From assembly GCA_019314005.1 (NCBI GenBank), contig JAFDAE010000279.1:1-5718 (forward strand): a stretch of 5,718 nt of DNA, read 5' to 3'. This document shows positions 1-5,710 of this stretch, in pieces. Source of the DNA: Deltaproteobacteria bacterium (lineage in GTDB: Bacteria; Desulfobacterota; Desulfobacteria; C00003060; C00003106). Positions within the stretch are counted from its first letter, which is position 1; every line of letters begins with the position of its first letter. Below the pieces are notes generated by a model that saw only the letters and a list, made by a program, of their open reading frames with translations, searched no databases and had not been told where the DNA came from. Made by a program: the position numbers and the translations under genes.

Positions 1-20
1 TGATTAGTACCTAAACCCAT
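1..20 (-). CDS. Start of the next late gene, probably major capsid protein (partial)
   Basis: Only the first six codons are inside the window, reading MGLGTN, and the gene continues past the left edge. The start is supported by a GGAG Shine-Dalgarno site at 28-31, seven bases before the ATG, with the same spacing as the scaffold gene upstream. The stop of the scaffold gene lies 18 bases away, so the two are read in one operon. In tailed phages the gene directly after portal and scaffold is normally the major capsid protein, so this identity rests on gene order and not on the six visible residues. It could instead be a small head decoration or hypothetical protein. Confidence 0.5.
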
Positions 21-27
21 TAGGATT

Positions 28-31
28 CTCC
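28..31 (-). promoter_or_regulatory. Shine-Dalgarno site of the gene starting at position 20
   Basis: GGAG on the minus strand, seven bases before ATG 20-18. It is the main evidence that a gene starts here, because the reading frame leaves the window after six codons. Confidence 0.6.
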
Positions 32-38
32 ATTAATG

Positions 39-833
39 TTATTTAACCCGCCCCTCTGCATACGCTTGCTGTATTTCATCAGCCAAGCTTGCATAACGGT
101 TGGGATCTGTTACTTGTAGATTGATTAAATCAGATCTCCGATACATCTTTTTACCACCAACGGCTTCTTGAGTAGATCTTCCTTCAGTACTTGTCTGTCT
201 TAGGGCTTTGGTTCTGCGAGTCGTCTCTTTCGCCTTAGCTTCTCTGGTACTTGACACCATATTTAATTGGTTCCATGTCCCAAATAGCTCATTAGCGGCT
301 TCAAAGTCGAAACCTCCGTCAGCTCTTTCATACAATTCCTTACGGATAGCACTGTCCTGTACCCATTTTCCAAAGTTATCATCTGCAACGATGGCTCTGA
401 AATCAGGGAAAGCGGCTTCCATTTTAGATACGGAAGCTTCTCTAAGGGCGTATGCTCGATCTTGTTTTGCTTGAATAATATCAGGATGATTATCTACAGC
501 AGACTTAACAGCCTTAGCTGGGTCATCGTAGAAGTTCTCTTCACTGACGTATTCACTCTCTGCCTCTGTTGGTGGAGGCATAGCAGCATGTTGAGCTAAT
601 TCAGCGGCTTGGATTAAAGAATCTATTAACTTTCTTTGATCTCCCACCTCTTGTCCTCTTTTACCGAGTGCCTTTTCAGCATTCTGGTGCATATCAATAA
701 CGTCAGATATGGACTTACCGTGGTACTTCTCAGGTACATCAGGAGCTTGTACTTCTTCCTGTTGCATTGGTTGAGGTTCTGTAGGTGCAGTCTCTAAGGG
801 TGCTGTTTCAGCGTCATTTACAACTATACTCAT
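39..833 (-). CDS. Capsid scaffolding protein (putative)
   Basis: A 264-residue hydrophilic protein. It should guide coat-protein assembly into the procapsid and leave or be degraded before or during DNA packaging. Residues 1-32 are Pro, Glu and Gln rich and probably disordered. Residues 33-75 hold a segment of the type VPEKYxGKSIxDVIxMHQNAEK followed by GxRGQEVGDxRKL, which I recognise from scaffold-like proteins of marine podoviruses. The middle is acidic and helical. The C-terminus (about 228-264) is a basic and helical segment with KKMYRRSDL and ending EGRVK, like the coat-binding C-terminal helices of P22-type scaffolds. There is no signal peptide or membrane segment. The position after the portal gene and before the probable capsid gene fits a scaffold. 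The start is supported by GGAG at 841-844, seven bases upstream. A capsid assembly protease fusion is unlikely because no protease motif is visible. Confidence 0.72.
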   Translation of the reverse strand: MSIVVNDAETAPLETAPTEPQPMQQEEVQAPDVPEKYHGKSISDVIDMHQNAEKALGKRGQEVGDQRKLIDSLIQAAELAQHAAMPPPTEAESEYVSEENFYDDPAKAVKSAVDNHPDIIQAKQDRAYALREASVSKMEAAFPDFRAIVADDNFGKWVQDSAIRKELYERADGGFDFEAANELFGTWNQLNMVSSTREAKAKETTRRTKALRQTSTEGRSTQEAVGGKKMYRRSDLINLQVTDPNRYASLADEIQQAYAEGRVK

Positions 834-840
834 TTTAGTT

Positions 841-844
841 CTCC
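841..844 (-). promoter_or_regulatory. Shine-Dalgarno site of the scaffold gene, with a small upstream hairpin
   Basis: GGAG on the minus strand, seven bases before the scaffold ATG (833-831). Just upstream in the transcript a 5-bp inverted repeat (TCCAT at 859-855 and ATGGA at 850-846, loop of 4) almost abuts the site. The plus strand also carries a TATGGAT tandem pair (854-860 and 861-867). The 62-base gap between this gene and the one before is the largest inside the operon. It may hold an RNA processing or small control element, but no good promoter hexamers were seen. Confidence 0.55.
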
Positions 845-895
845 GTCCATTCTTATGGATTATGGATAAATATAAATGGAGTCCTCATAACCGCA

Positions 896-1129
896 TTAAT
901 GGGTTGTTGAAGATTGTTCCATAGTGATTTTAGCAATATCTTCAGTGCTTATAAGCATGCGAAGTATTGCTAATTGTCCTTTGGCGAACCAAAGTTCCTC
1001 TATATTACGAATAGCATCAACGTCTTGAGCTTCTTCGTAGATATTCTGTAATTCCTCTAATAGATCAGCCCATCCAGCGGTTTCACACATGGACATACGG
1101 TCATTAAAGAACTGTGTATCTGTTTTCAT
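896..1129 (-). CDS. Small conserved-type phage protein after portal, function unknown
   Basis: A 77-residue acidic protein of predicted helical character with the order FFNDRM (7-12), WADLLEELQ (20-28), and IEELWFAKGQLAILRMLIS (43-61). I recall short proteins of this kind, with an LxFxKGQL-type helix, next to portal genes in marine podoviruses, but no function is known to me. Its ATG overlaps the portal stop codon as ATGA, and no good Shine-Dalgarno site precedes it (the bases are AATAATACCTT). Translation is therefore probably by re-initiation after portal, which would keep its amount tied to portal. A head-assembly or portal-accessory role is possible from position alone. It is unlikely to be a random frame because it has tight coupling, same-strand placement and an ordered amphipathic pattern. 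Confidence 0.75.
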   Translation of the reverse strand: MKTDTQFFNDRMSMCETAGWADLLEELQNIYEEAQDVDAIRNIEELWFAKGQLAILRMLISTEDIAKITMEQSSTTH

Positions 1130-3111
1130 AAGGTATTATTATAGATAGAAAGTTTAGTTTCAATATCTGTAGCTCTTGCCTCTGTTCTAGAGAGTTCCGC
1201 CTTTGCCTGATTAAGCTCAGTCTCAGAAGCAAGATGTGCCACTTCAGGAGTAGTTCTAGCAGTCTCACTGGCTTGTCGTTGAGTATCCATCATGACTTTC
1301 TCAAGATCAGCAGTGTCTTTCTTAAACTTAAGCATGCGTTCTTCCATAGAGAACTCATCTGGTACAGTGGTTTGTGCCTCTGCCTGCCATTTAACAGCCT
1401 TAGCTTGTTCTTCTTGAGCTTCAGCTAGAGTTTTCTGTATGGTAGCTTCAGCCTGTTGCATCTGTAACTGCATATGAGCTTGTTCCATCTGCTGTGCTTC
1501 AGGATTAGGTTGCGACCCTTGCATAAGAGCGTTAACAATCTGATCTCTATTATGTATAGACGAGTTCTGGAACAGTGCAAGTAGGATAATGTTAAAAGCA
1601 GGAGAATCTTTAGGAATAGATTGTAACATCTGAACCATTTGAGTCATCTCTAGCTCTTTAGCCATGATCCCCATTGTAGAATAAGGGATGAACTTGTAAT
1701 CATTAACAGGATACCGCTCAACATCGAACTGTATCTTTCTCCACATCGCCTTGTTAGTAAGCGGTATTAGGAAAGTGTTCTGAAAGTTCATTAAGGTACG
1801 CTTCTGTCTCTTTATAGAGGCCGCTTGCGTCATAGACATCCCAGATGCAGTACGATCAGCCCCCACAGAGACATCAGAAGAGCCAGTACCCATCTGAATC
1901 ATGCTCTGTAACAGTTGAATCTGTTGCATGGTAGATGGATCAGTCTGTCCCAAGTTCAAAGGCATAATAGCATCTCTAGGAGAGCCATTAGTAAGTACAG
2001 TTCTTCCTGCTCTTACCTCAAACTTGACACCTCTAGGTAGCCGAGTAGCATCTGCCGCCATCATAGGTGTAGTAGTAAGTGCCAGTGAGTCAATTCTAGC
2101 TCTCATCTCAGCATCAAGTGCCTTCTGAGGGTTGAATCCCTTCTCACATACGCCTCTACCCCAGAACTTATTAGGAACAATGTCATGTTGATAGGAGATA
2201 AAAGGTCTATCTACCATCATGAAGGCATTCTCTTCAGCTCTCAGTATGTACGAGTCGTTAACAATAGTAACAACCGCCTCTACAAGTTCTTCTTTCTTAG
2301 AATACTCGAAGTCATCCTTCATCATCTTCTTGCGAAGGAATCTCTTAGGGACTTTGCCCCAGTATTCTGTAATCTTTACGTTGTCTGACTCATCAGCTTG
2401 TTTTGTTTCTTCCTCAAAGCCAAAGGAATTAATAGTGTAGTCCCCATCTAAAGGAACATCATTATAAATACCAGACTTAATACCCTCTAATACAAGGTAT
2501 CTAGGTTTGATAACTTCATGTGCAACCCCAAGAGCTTCGTTTATAGACAAAGCAGAGGGATCAATCAAGAACTCTTTAGGAGATATAGCAACAAGCTTAA
2601 CATCTAAGGAGGCTTTCTCAGTAACACCTCTTGAATAAGCCGCTGTTTCTCCAATCTGAGTATCAGTAGGTACTCTTTCTACGTTCTGTTCAACAACAAT
2701 CTTACCAATACCAGTACCGTATATAGCAGAGTTAAGGAAGACCTCACATATAGCATCCTTTACTCCCGTATACTCAAGATCTTCTTGAAGTAAGTTACGG
2801 ACATACTCAGCATCTTGCTTATCTTTGTCTAATAAGTCATCCTTTATGTCAAACCACTTTCCACGACCAAAGGTAGCTTCTTCTAGTTCAGCAACAGCGG
2901 ACTCTACAGCTTGTTGTAATGCAGGAGAGATCAATCGAGACTTCTCAGAGTCTCTCATCTTGTCTTGAGCTACCCATATACCACGCCATAGACGATAATA
3001 CTCATCCCATTTAGCAACATAGTTCATATCTCTATGAGTACGCCAGCTATCTAGCCGATAAGAGAGCCAAGAGACAAGAGCAGGGTGTGATGTTTCTTTA
3101 TCTTCAAACAT
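1126..3111 (-). CDS. Portal protein (head-to-tail connector)
   Basis: A 661-residue protein that should form the ring at the portal vertex through which DNA enters and leaves the capsid, docking the terminase during packaging. The N-terminal region holds a KWDEYYRLWRG segment (34-44), SRLISPALQQAVESAVAELEE (58-78) and FGRGKWFDI (81-89). YGTGIGK follows at 131-137, a stretch typical of the P22-like podovirus portal class. A middle segment with the order SVGADRTASGMSMTQAAS precedes a long helical part. The C-terminus from about 537 to 580 is rich in Gln, Ala and Glu, and further charged helices run to the end, consistent with the helical barrel of long P22-type portals. The length fits that class (P22 portal is about 725 residues) and exceeds the T7-type connector. 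The gene starts 8 bases after the TerL stop with only a weak purine stretch (TTAAGATTAA) before the ATG, so coupling to TerL is likely. It ends overlapping the next start by 4 bases. Confidence 0.88.
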   Translation of the reverse strand: MFEDKETSHPALVSWLSYRLDSWRTHRDMNYVAKWDEYYRLWRGIWVAQDKMRDSEKSRLISPALQQAVESAVAELEEATFGRGKWFDIKDDLLDKDKQDAEYVRNLLQEDLEYTGVKDAICEVFLNSAIYGTGIGKIVVEQNVERVPTDTQIGETAAYSRGVTEKASLDVKLVAISPKEFLIDPSALSINEALGVAHEVIKPRYLVLEGIKSGIYNDVPLDGDYTINSFGFEEETKQADESDNVKITEYWGKVPKRFLRKKMMKDDFEYSKKEELVEAVVTIVNDSYILRAEENAFMMVDRPFISYQHDIVPNKFWGRGVCEKGFNPQKALDAEMRARIDSLALTTTPMMAADATRLPRGVKFEVRAGRTVLTNGSPRDAIMPLNLGQTDPSTMQQIQLLQSMIQMGTGSSDVSVGADRTASGMSMTQAASIKRQKRTLMNFQNTFLIPLTNKAMWRKIQFDVERYPVNDYKFIPYSTMGIMAKELEMTQMVQMLQSIPKDSPAFNIILLALFQNSSIHNRDQIVNALMQGSQPNPEAQQMEQAHMQLQMQQAEATIQKTLAEAQEEQAKAVKWQAEAQTTVPDEFSMEERMLKFKKDTADLEKVMMDTQRQASETARTTPEVAHLASETELNQAKAELSRTEARATDIETKLSIYNNTL

Positions 3112-3119
3112 ATTTAATC

Positions 3120-4271
3120 TTAATATCCAGATACTTCATCATAAGGTTCCCAGTCTTCTTCTAATTCTATTGAGTGTGCAAAGTCAGCAATTGATACCTG
3201 ATCTATGTAGGACAATGCATCTAATAAGTCATCATGTGCCAAATGATTGGGGAAATCTATCATCTGAGACTTGAATACCTTCCAATCACGATCTCTATTG
3301 AAGGTAATCTGACCATGCTCCATTCTACCTTGTAACGACCAAGTGATCCTTTCTGTTTTCTTCTTACCACCATGACGTAATTCATCAATGTGGATGAACT
3401 GGTTGGTTGTTCGCATCTCATCTTGTAGATAAGGCATAATAGCGTTCTTTAATGAACCAGTTTCAATACCCACAGTAGAAGCTTCAACAGTAATAGCCGC
3501 CTTCAGTATCTTAGAGGCAGTTTCTTTGATAGACCATCTACCATGTAGTGCTTCAAAGCCAGCAGGATCTACAGCTATGACATACTGTCCAGTAGAAGGT
3601 TCCTCTCCAGTAGCAAACCATTCTTCTTTAAATATACCACCAGTAAACGATTCAAAGGATGCCTCAAACTCTTGTCTATAAGCCATAGTAGACATTGAGT
3701 TCCTTGCCATCTCTATTTCATCAGAAGGAATATAAGGGTTATCAGTAGAGTTATAAGTAAAGCTTTCCCACTCAGGATCAGTCTCAGCATTCTGATATAG
3801 ATCGTAGAAGTGGTTCTTTCCAGCAGGAGTTCCAATGAATAAAGCCCCACCTCGGACATCAGCCAAGGTAGGTCTTATTATCTGTTCCCATACAACAGGT
3901 TTCATGGATGCATATTCATCTAATACGACATAAGCAAGGCCAACACCCCGTAAGGTATCAGGTCTATCTGATCCTTTGAGAAAGATCTTTCGACCATTCA
4001 CCAAAGTCATTTGAGCCGTATTCTCATAAGTAGATTCAATCACCTCCCGTCCAAGCTCTTTTAATGTATGCCACATTATATCTTTAGCTTGTTGAAATGT
4101 TGGCCCCACATAGAAGACATCTTTCGAGTCTGACTGTAGTGCCTTGATTAAGAGCAGCCATGCAGCTAATCGAGACTTGCCGAACCTGCGCCCAGCAGAC
4201 ACAATCTTAAATCTTGCTTCACTGTTAAAGATAGCTAATTGAGCAGGATGAAGATCAATGTTAAGTTCCAT
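3120..4271 (-). CDS. terL: Terminase large subunit (packaging ATPase and nuclease), with an apparently shortened nuclease domain
   Basis: A 383-residue protein that should pump DNA into the procapsid using ATP and cut the concatemer. ATPase motifs in order are YVGPTFQQAK (54-63) in the N-terminal half, Walker A AGRRFGKS (26-33), Walker B YVVLDE with D118 and E119, and the coupling motif GTPAG (147-151). The RNase H-like nuclease half shows D235 in VIAVDPAG, E270 in VGIETGS, and D347/D348 in HDDLLDALSYI, so the catalytic acids are present. The oddity is that VDPAGFEAL runs directly into HGRWSIKETA (243-252). In related terminases I recall some 35-45 residues, carrying the next two strands, between these two segments, and this protein is correspondingly short. 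The reading frame is intact. The start lies 1 base after the stop of the upstream gene and lacks a clear Shine-Dalgarno site, so coupled translation is likely. Confidence 0.93.
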   Translation of the reverse strand: MELNIDLHPAQLAIFNSEARFKIVSAGRRFGKSRLAAWLLLIKALQSDSKDVFYVGPTFQQAKDIMWHTLKELGREVIESTYENTAQMTLVNGRKIFLKGSDRPDTLRGVGLAYVVLDEYASMKPVVWEQIIRPTLADVRGGALFIGTPAGKNHFYDLYQNAETDPEWESFTYNSTDNPYIPSDEIEMARNSMSTMAYRQEFEASFESFTGGIFKEEWFATGEEPSTGQYVIAVDPAGFEALHGRWSIKETASKILKAAITVEASTVGIETGSLKNAIMPYLQDEMRTTNQFIHIDELRHGGKKKTERITWSLQGRMEHGQITFNRDRDWKVFKSQMIDFPNHLAHDDLLDALSYIDQVSIADFAHSIELEEDWEPYDEVSGY

Positions 4272-4272
4272 A

Positions 4273-4710
4273 TCAGAGAGTACGTTCTATAGTAGCAACC
4301 ACAGCATCTTCATCTTCAAAGGTAACATCCTCACCCACACCTGAAACACCATTATCTTCCAGTATCTCAGGTAGAGATCCGGCATTACCATTGATGTTTA
4401 TAACGATCTTAGGGGTTTCATCGGTGTTATCTTTTAAAGACGTACCTGCATATTTAGTTGTAGGAATTATTCTGTCTATACACATCTTTAAACAGTTAAC
4501 ATCACCCTTAAGAGCTTTGTCTATTATAACTCCAACTATAGCTTCTGAATTAACACCCATCAATTCCTTAGCTAGGAGGGCGTACTTATTGACGATACCT
4601 TTAGGTCTTCCTGCTGGATTACCTGAAGCACCTTTACGGAACTGTCCTTCTCTGTAAACATTACCTGCGTGACTATGGGTATTAGAATGGGTATTAGATT
4701 TAGTACTCAT
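4273..4710 (-). CDS. DUF5681-type protein, candidate small terminase subunit
   Basis: A 145-residue protein. Residues 24-38 read FRKGASGNPAGRPKG, the signature of the DUF5681 domain, a short basic segment often encoded just before the large terminase gene. A helical middle follows (about 43-82, with ALLAKELMG and NCLKMCIDRIIP), then a beta-like KIVININGN stretch and an acidic tail (about 118-136). A DNA-recognition role in packaging is inferred from position and the basic motif, and no classical small-terminase fold can be confirmed by eye. An ATG at 4719 is also in frame, but its Shine-Dalgarno site would touch it. AAGGGA at 4725-4720 lies nine bases before the ATG at 4710, so I chose that start, giving MSTKSNTHSNTHSH. 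The stop is 1 base from the TerL start. This is the first gene of the leftward operon. Confidence 0.72.
   Translation of the reverse strand: MSTKSNTHSNTHSHAGNVYREGQFRKGASGNPAGRPKGIVNKYALLAKELMGVNSEAIVGVIIDKALKGDVNCLKMCIDRIIPTTKYAGTSLKDNTDETPKIVININGNAGSLPEILEDNGVSGVGEDVTFEDEDAVVATIERTL
4675..4698. repeat. Two tandem 12-bp copies inside the start of the DUF5681 gene
   Basis: ATGGGTATTAGA occurs at 4675-4686 and again directly at 4687-4698. In the protein this gives SNTHSNTHS right after the start. The 12-bp unit keeps the frame, so gain or loss of a unit would only lengthen or shorten the N-terminal tail. It probably arose by slippage. Confidence 0.85.
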
Positions 4711-4719
4711 AATGAACAT

Positions 4720-4725
4720 TCCCTT
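4720..4725 (-). promoter_or_regulatory. Shine-Dalgarno site that decides the start of the first operon gene
   Basis: AAGGGA on the minus strand. It ends directly at the in-frame ATG at 4719, which is too close for a ribosome to use, but lies nine bases before the ATG at 4710. It therefore supports the shorter protein. Confidence 0.6.
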
Positions 4726-4781
4726 GAAATTAAGATAAAAAGAGTCTTAAGTAGCTTAAGTATCTTAAGCAATCATAAGAC

Positions 4782-4790
4782 TAAGGAGGT
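4782..4790. promoter_or_regulatory. TAAGGAGGT with no gene behind it; anti-Shine-Dalgarno sequence in the leftward transcript
   Basis: On the plus strand this is a near-perfect Shine-Dalgarno site, but no ATG, GTG or TTG follows within the usual distance. On the minus strand it reads ACCTCCTTA, the same as the conserved 3' tail of bacterial 16S rRNA. It would lie in the 5' leader of the late mRNA if transcription starts to its right. It could pair with the AAGGGA site at 4725-4720 by about five base pairs including one G-U. A regulatory role is speculative. Confidence 0.3.
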
Positions 4791-4820
4791 AAAGAATAAA
4801 CATAAAGAAGTAGAAAGGTA

Positions 4821-4850
4821 TCACTAGTCTTAAGTATACTTAAGTAGTGA
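4821..4850. repeat. Long imperfect palindrome centred on copy 1 of the 18-bp repeat
   Basis: The arms are TCACTA at 4821-4826 and TAGTGA at 4845-4850, enclosing the perfect 16-bp palindrome CTTAAGTATACTTAAG (4829-4844). An extra GT at 4827-4828 is the only break in symmetry. In DNA this can be a two-fold symmetric protein site or cruciform. In RNA of either strand it could fold as a long A-U rich hairpin. Confidence 0.8.
4829..4846. repeat. 18-bp direct repeat, copy 1 (CTTAAGTATACTTAAGTA)
   Basis: Exact match to 4976-4993, starting 147 bp away. The first 16 bases are a perfect palindrome made of two CTTAAG boxes 10 bp apart around GTATAC. Confidence 0.9.
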
Positions 4851-4975
4851 AAGAGTCTCTCAGAAAGTTTACTTAAGAAGGAGCTTAACGATAACTAAGA
4901 AGTAGTAGAAGGTTACTCTTCTGTATAAACTTAAAGAGGGACTTAAAGATGTACTTCTTATTCCTCTTCAGGCAA

Positions 4976-4993
4976 CTTAAGTATACTTAAGTA
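4976..4993. repeat. 18-bp direct repeat, copy 2 (CTTAAGTATACTTAAGTA)
   Basis: Identical to copy 1 at 4829-4846. Here the perfect palindrome extends one base each side (4975-4992, 18 bp). The flanks otherwise differ from copy 1, so the core itself seems to be what is kept. Confidence 0.9.
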
Positions 4994-5082
4994 AAGAACT
5001 TAGGTTTACAATATCATATTTAGAGAGATTATGCAAGCTTAAGACATAGCTTAATACATAGCTCATTAGAACACACCCCATT

Positions 5083-5088
5083 ATTATA
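5083..5088 (-). promoter_or_regulatory. Candidate -10 box for the leftward operon
   Basis: The minus strand reads TATAAT (5088-5083) followed by AATGGGG. The hexamer 17 bases upstream is AACAGT, a poor -35. If used, transcription would start near 5076 and give a leader of about 365 bases that includes every CTTAAG box. Many such phages use their own RNA polymerase or an activator, so a weak -35 is not decisive. Chance occurrence in AT-rich DNA is a real alternative. Confidence 0.25.
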
Positions 5089-5133
5089 CAGAATACAGAT
5101 CTACTACTGTTTACACCAGACTATTATCTTCCC

Positions 5134-5162
5134 TTGATCTGTGAATGAAGGTTTATTATAGA
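5134..5162 (+). promoter_or_regulatory. Weak sigma70-like promoter candidate, rightward
   Basis: TTGATC (5134-5139) and TATAGA (5157-5162) are 17 bases apart, each matching four of six consensus bases. It would drive transcription toward the right edge. It is the best plus-strand pair I found in this stretch, but the score is modest. Confidence 0.2.
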
Positions 5163-5381
5163 GTATGGCGATACATGAGCCTCCCCCTAGGTGCTGTATC
5201 TAAGATCAAGCCACAGGCAAGCTGTTCTCTAGAGATATACACAGGGTAGATACGGATTATATGAGTAACAACGTGATAGTCAATCAAATGCAGTATCTCC
5301 AGTATCTGAAGTAATATAATCTACACTGTTAACAATAGAAACATAAGTAACACAAGATGCACACACCACAATCTTTATATG

Positions 5382-5410
5382 TTTATCTCTCTCTCTCTAT
5401 CTCTTTCTCT
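5382..5410. repeat. Pyrimidine tract with a CT microsatellite
   Basis: T(CT)6 at 5386-5398 sits within 29 bases that are all C or T on the plus strand apart from A at 5385 and 5399. The minus strand is the matching GA-rich tract. Such tracts can slip during replication or adopt unusual DNA forms. No gene depends on it here. Confidence 0.85.
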
Positions 5411-5441
5411 AGGAAGATCAAGAACCTACGGTTGCCCATAG

Positions 5442-5462
5442 GATTGAGATAAAGCCTCAATC
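5442..5462. other. Perfect 7-bp stem-loop
   Basis: GATTGAG (5442-5448) pairs with CTCAATC (5456-5462) across a 7-base loop ATAAAGC. No T-run follows on the plus strand and none on the minus strand, so it is not a classical Rho-independent terminator. It could be an RNA structure or a protein site. Confidence 0.45.
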
Positions 5463-5519
5463 GCTATTCCTACACAACACCCAAGGAGCAATCGGAGATA
5501 GAGAATCATTTGATAAGAT

Positions 5520-5564
5520 CAAGTGCTGTAAGAACAAGTGCTATAAGAGCTAGAGCTACAAGAG
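5520..5564. repeat. Imperfect 15-bp tandem repeat, three units
   Basis: The units are CAAGTGCTGTAAGAA (5520-5534), CAAGTGCTATAAGAG (5535-5549) and CTAGAGCTACAAGAG (5550-5564), with the start of a fourth (CTATGG). The first two differ at two positions and the third is more diverged. Stops in the plus-strand frame argue against a coding repeat. This resembles iterated binding sites (iterons). Confidence 0.7.
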
Positions 5565-5706
5565 CTATGGAACATTAATGAAAAGGATCTCTTTATGTTT
5601 ATCTTTATTATACTTCACTTGCTACGCTTCATAGGTCAAAGGAAGAAGACGGATCAAAAGATTCATAAACCTAGACACAGAAGAAAAAGATAGAACAATT
5701 AATATA

Positions 5707-5710
5707 GGAG
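5707..5710 (+). promoter_or_regulatory. Possible Shine-Dalgarno site of a rightward gene just beyond the window
   Basis: The plus strand reads ATAGGAGCATACATC to the right edge. GGAG ends 8 bases before the edge, so a start codon at about 5719 would be ideally placed. The gene itself is not visible, so this is inference from spacing only. Confidence 0.35.

Larger units (their letters stand above)
4746..5063. repeat. Cluster of CTTAAG palindromes in the non-coding leader of the late operon
   Basis: Exact CTTAAG begins at 4746, 4755, 4764, 4829, 4839, 4872, 4976, 4986 and 5038. That is nine copies in about 300 bp, against two found (1327 and 4507) in the coding 4.7 kb. Near copies such as CTTAAA (4930 and 4942, 12 bp apart), CTTAAC (4884) and CTTAAT (5050) lie between them. 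Close copies are spaced 9, 9, 10 and 10 bp, about one DNA turn. GCTTAAG and CTTAAGC around 4754-4770 form a 7-bp inverted repeat with a 3-base centre. CATAGCT also occurs twice, 12 bp apart (5045 and 5057). No open frame of note crosses the block. Likely roles are binding sites for a dimeric regulator of the leftward operon, or packaging sites for the terminase. Both are inference. Confidence 0.85.
5202..5523. repeat. Three dispersed AAGATCAAG copies
   Basis: Exact 9-mers at 5202-5210, 5414-5422 and 5515-5523, with a partial inverted copy CTTGATCT at 5133-5140. The first and third copies are each next to GTGCTGTA (5191-5198 before the first, 5523-5530 at the end of the third). They may be regulator or replication-protein sites. 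No function can be assigned. Confidence 0.6.

Noticed and set aside
208..474. Plus-strand open frame of 88 codons opposite the scaffold gene
   Set aside because: It lies wholly antisense to a well-supported gene, shows no domain and has no convincing ribosome site. The same holds for the plus-strand frames at 1234-1428, 1928-2128, 2185-2440 and 4391-4657.
834..895. An 11-codon minus-strand frame (MRTPFIFIHNP) between the 77-residue gene and scaffold
   Set aside because: It is too short, has no clear ribosome site and no sign of conservation that can be seen here.
1360..1510. Gln-rich low-complexity C-terminal part of portal as a repeat or separate gene
   Set aside because: Such Gln and Ala rich helices are common at the C-terminus of P22-type portals, and the frame is continuous with the rest of the protein.
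4711..4719. Upstream ATG at 4719 as the start of the DUF5681 gene
   Set aside because: AAGGGA directly touches this ATG, leaving no spacing, while it sits nine bases before the ATG at 4710. The extra residues MFI add no recognisable motif.
4746..5043. CRISPR array
   Set aside because: The repeated units are 6-18 bp with irregular spacing and no uniform spacers, and no cas gene is present.
5315..5320. Perfect TATAAT on the plus strand as a rightward promoter
   Set aside because: The hexamers 16-18 bases upstream bear no likeness to TTGACA and there is no TGN extension, so it is not better than chance in AT-rich DNA.
5442..5462. Rho-independent terminator
   Set aside because: The stem is not GC-rich and no U-run follows it in either direction.
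5400..5470. tRNA gene near the 7-bp stem with a 7-base loop
   Set aside because: The stem-loop resembles an anticodon arm in size only. There is no acceptor stem, no TTCRA T-loop and no D arm at the right distances on either strand.
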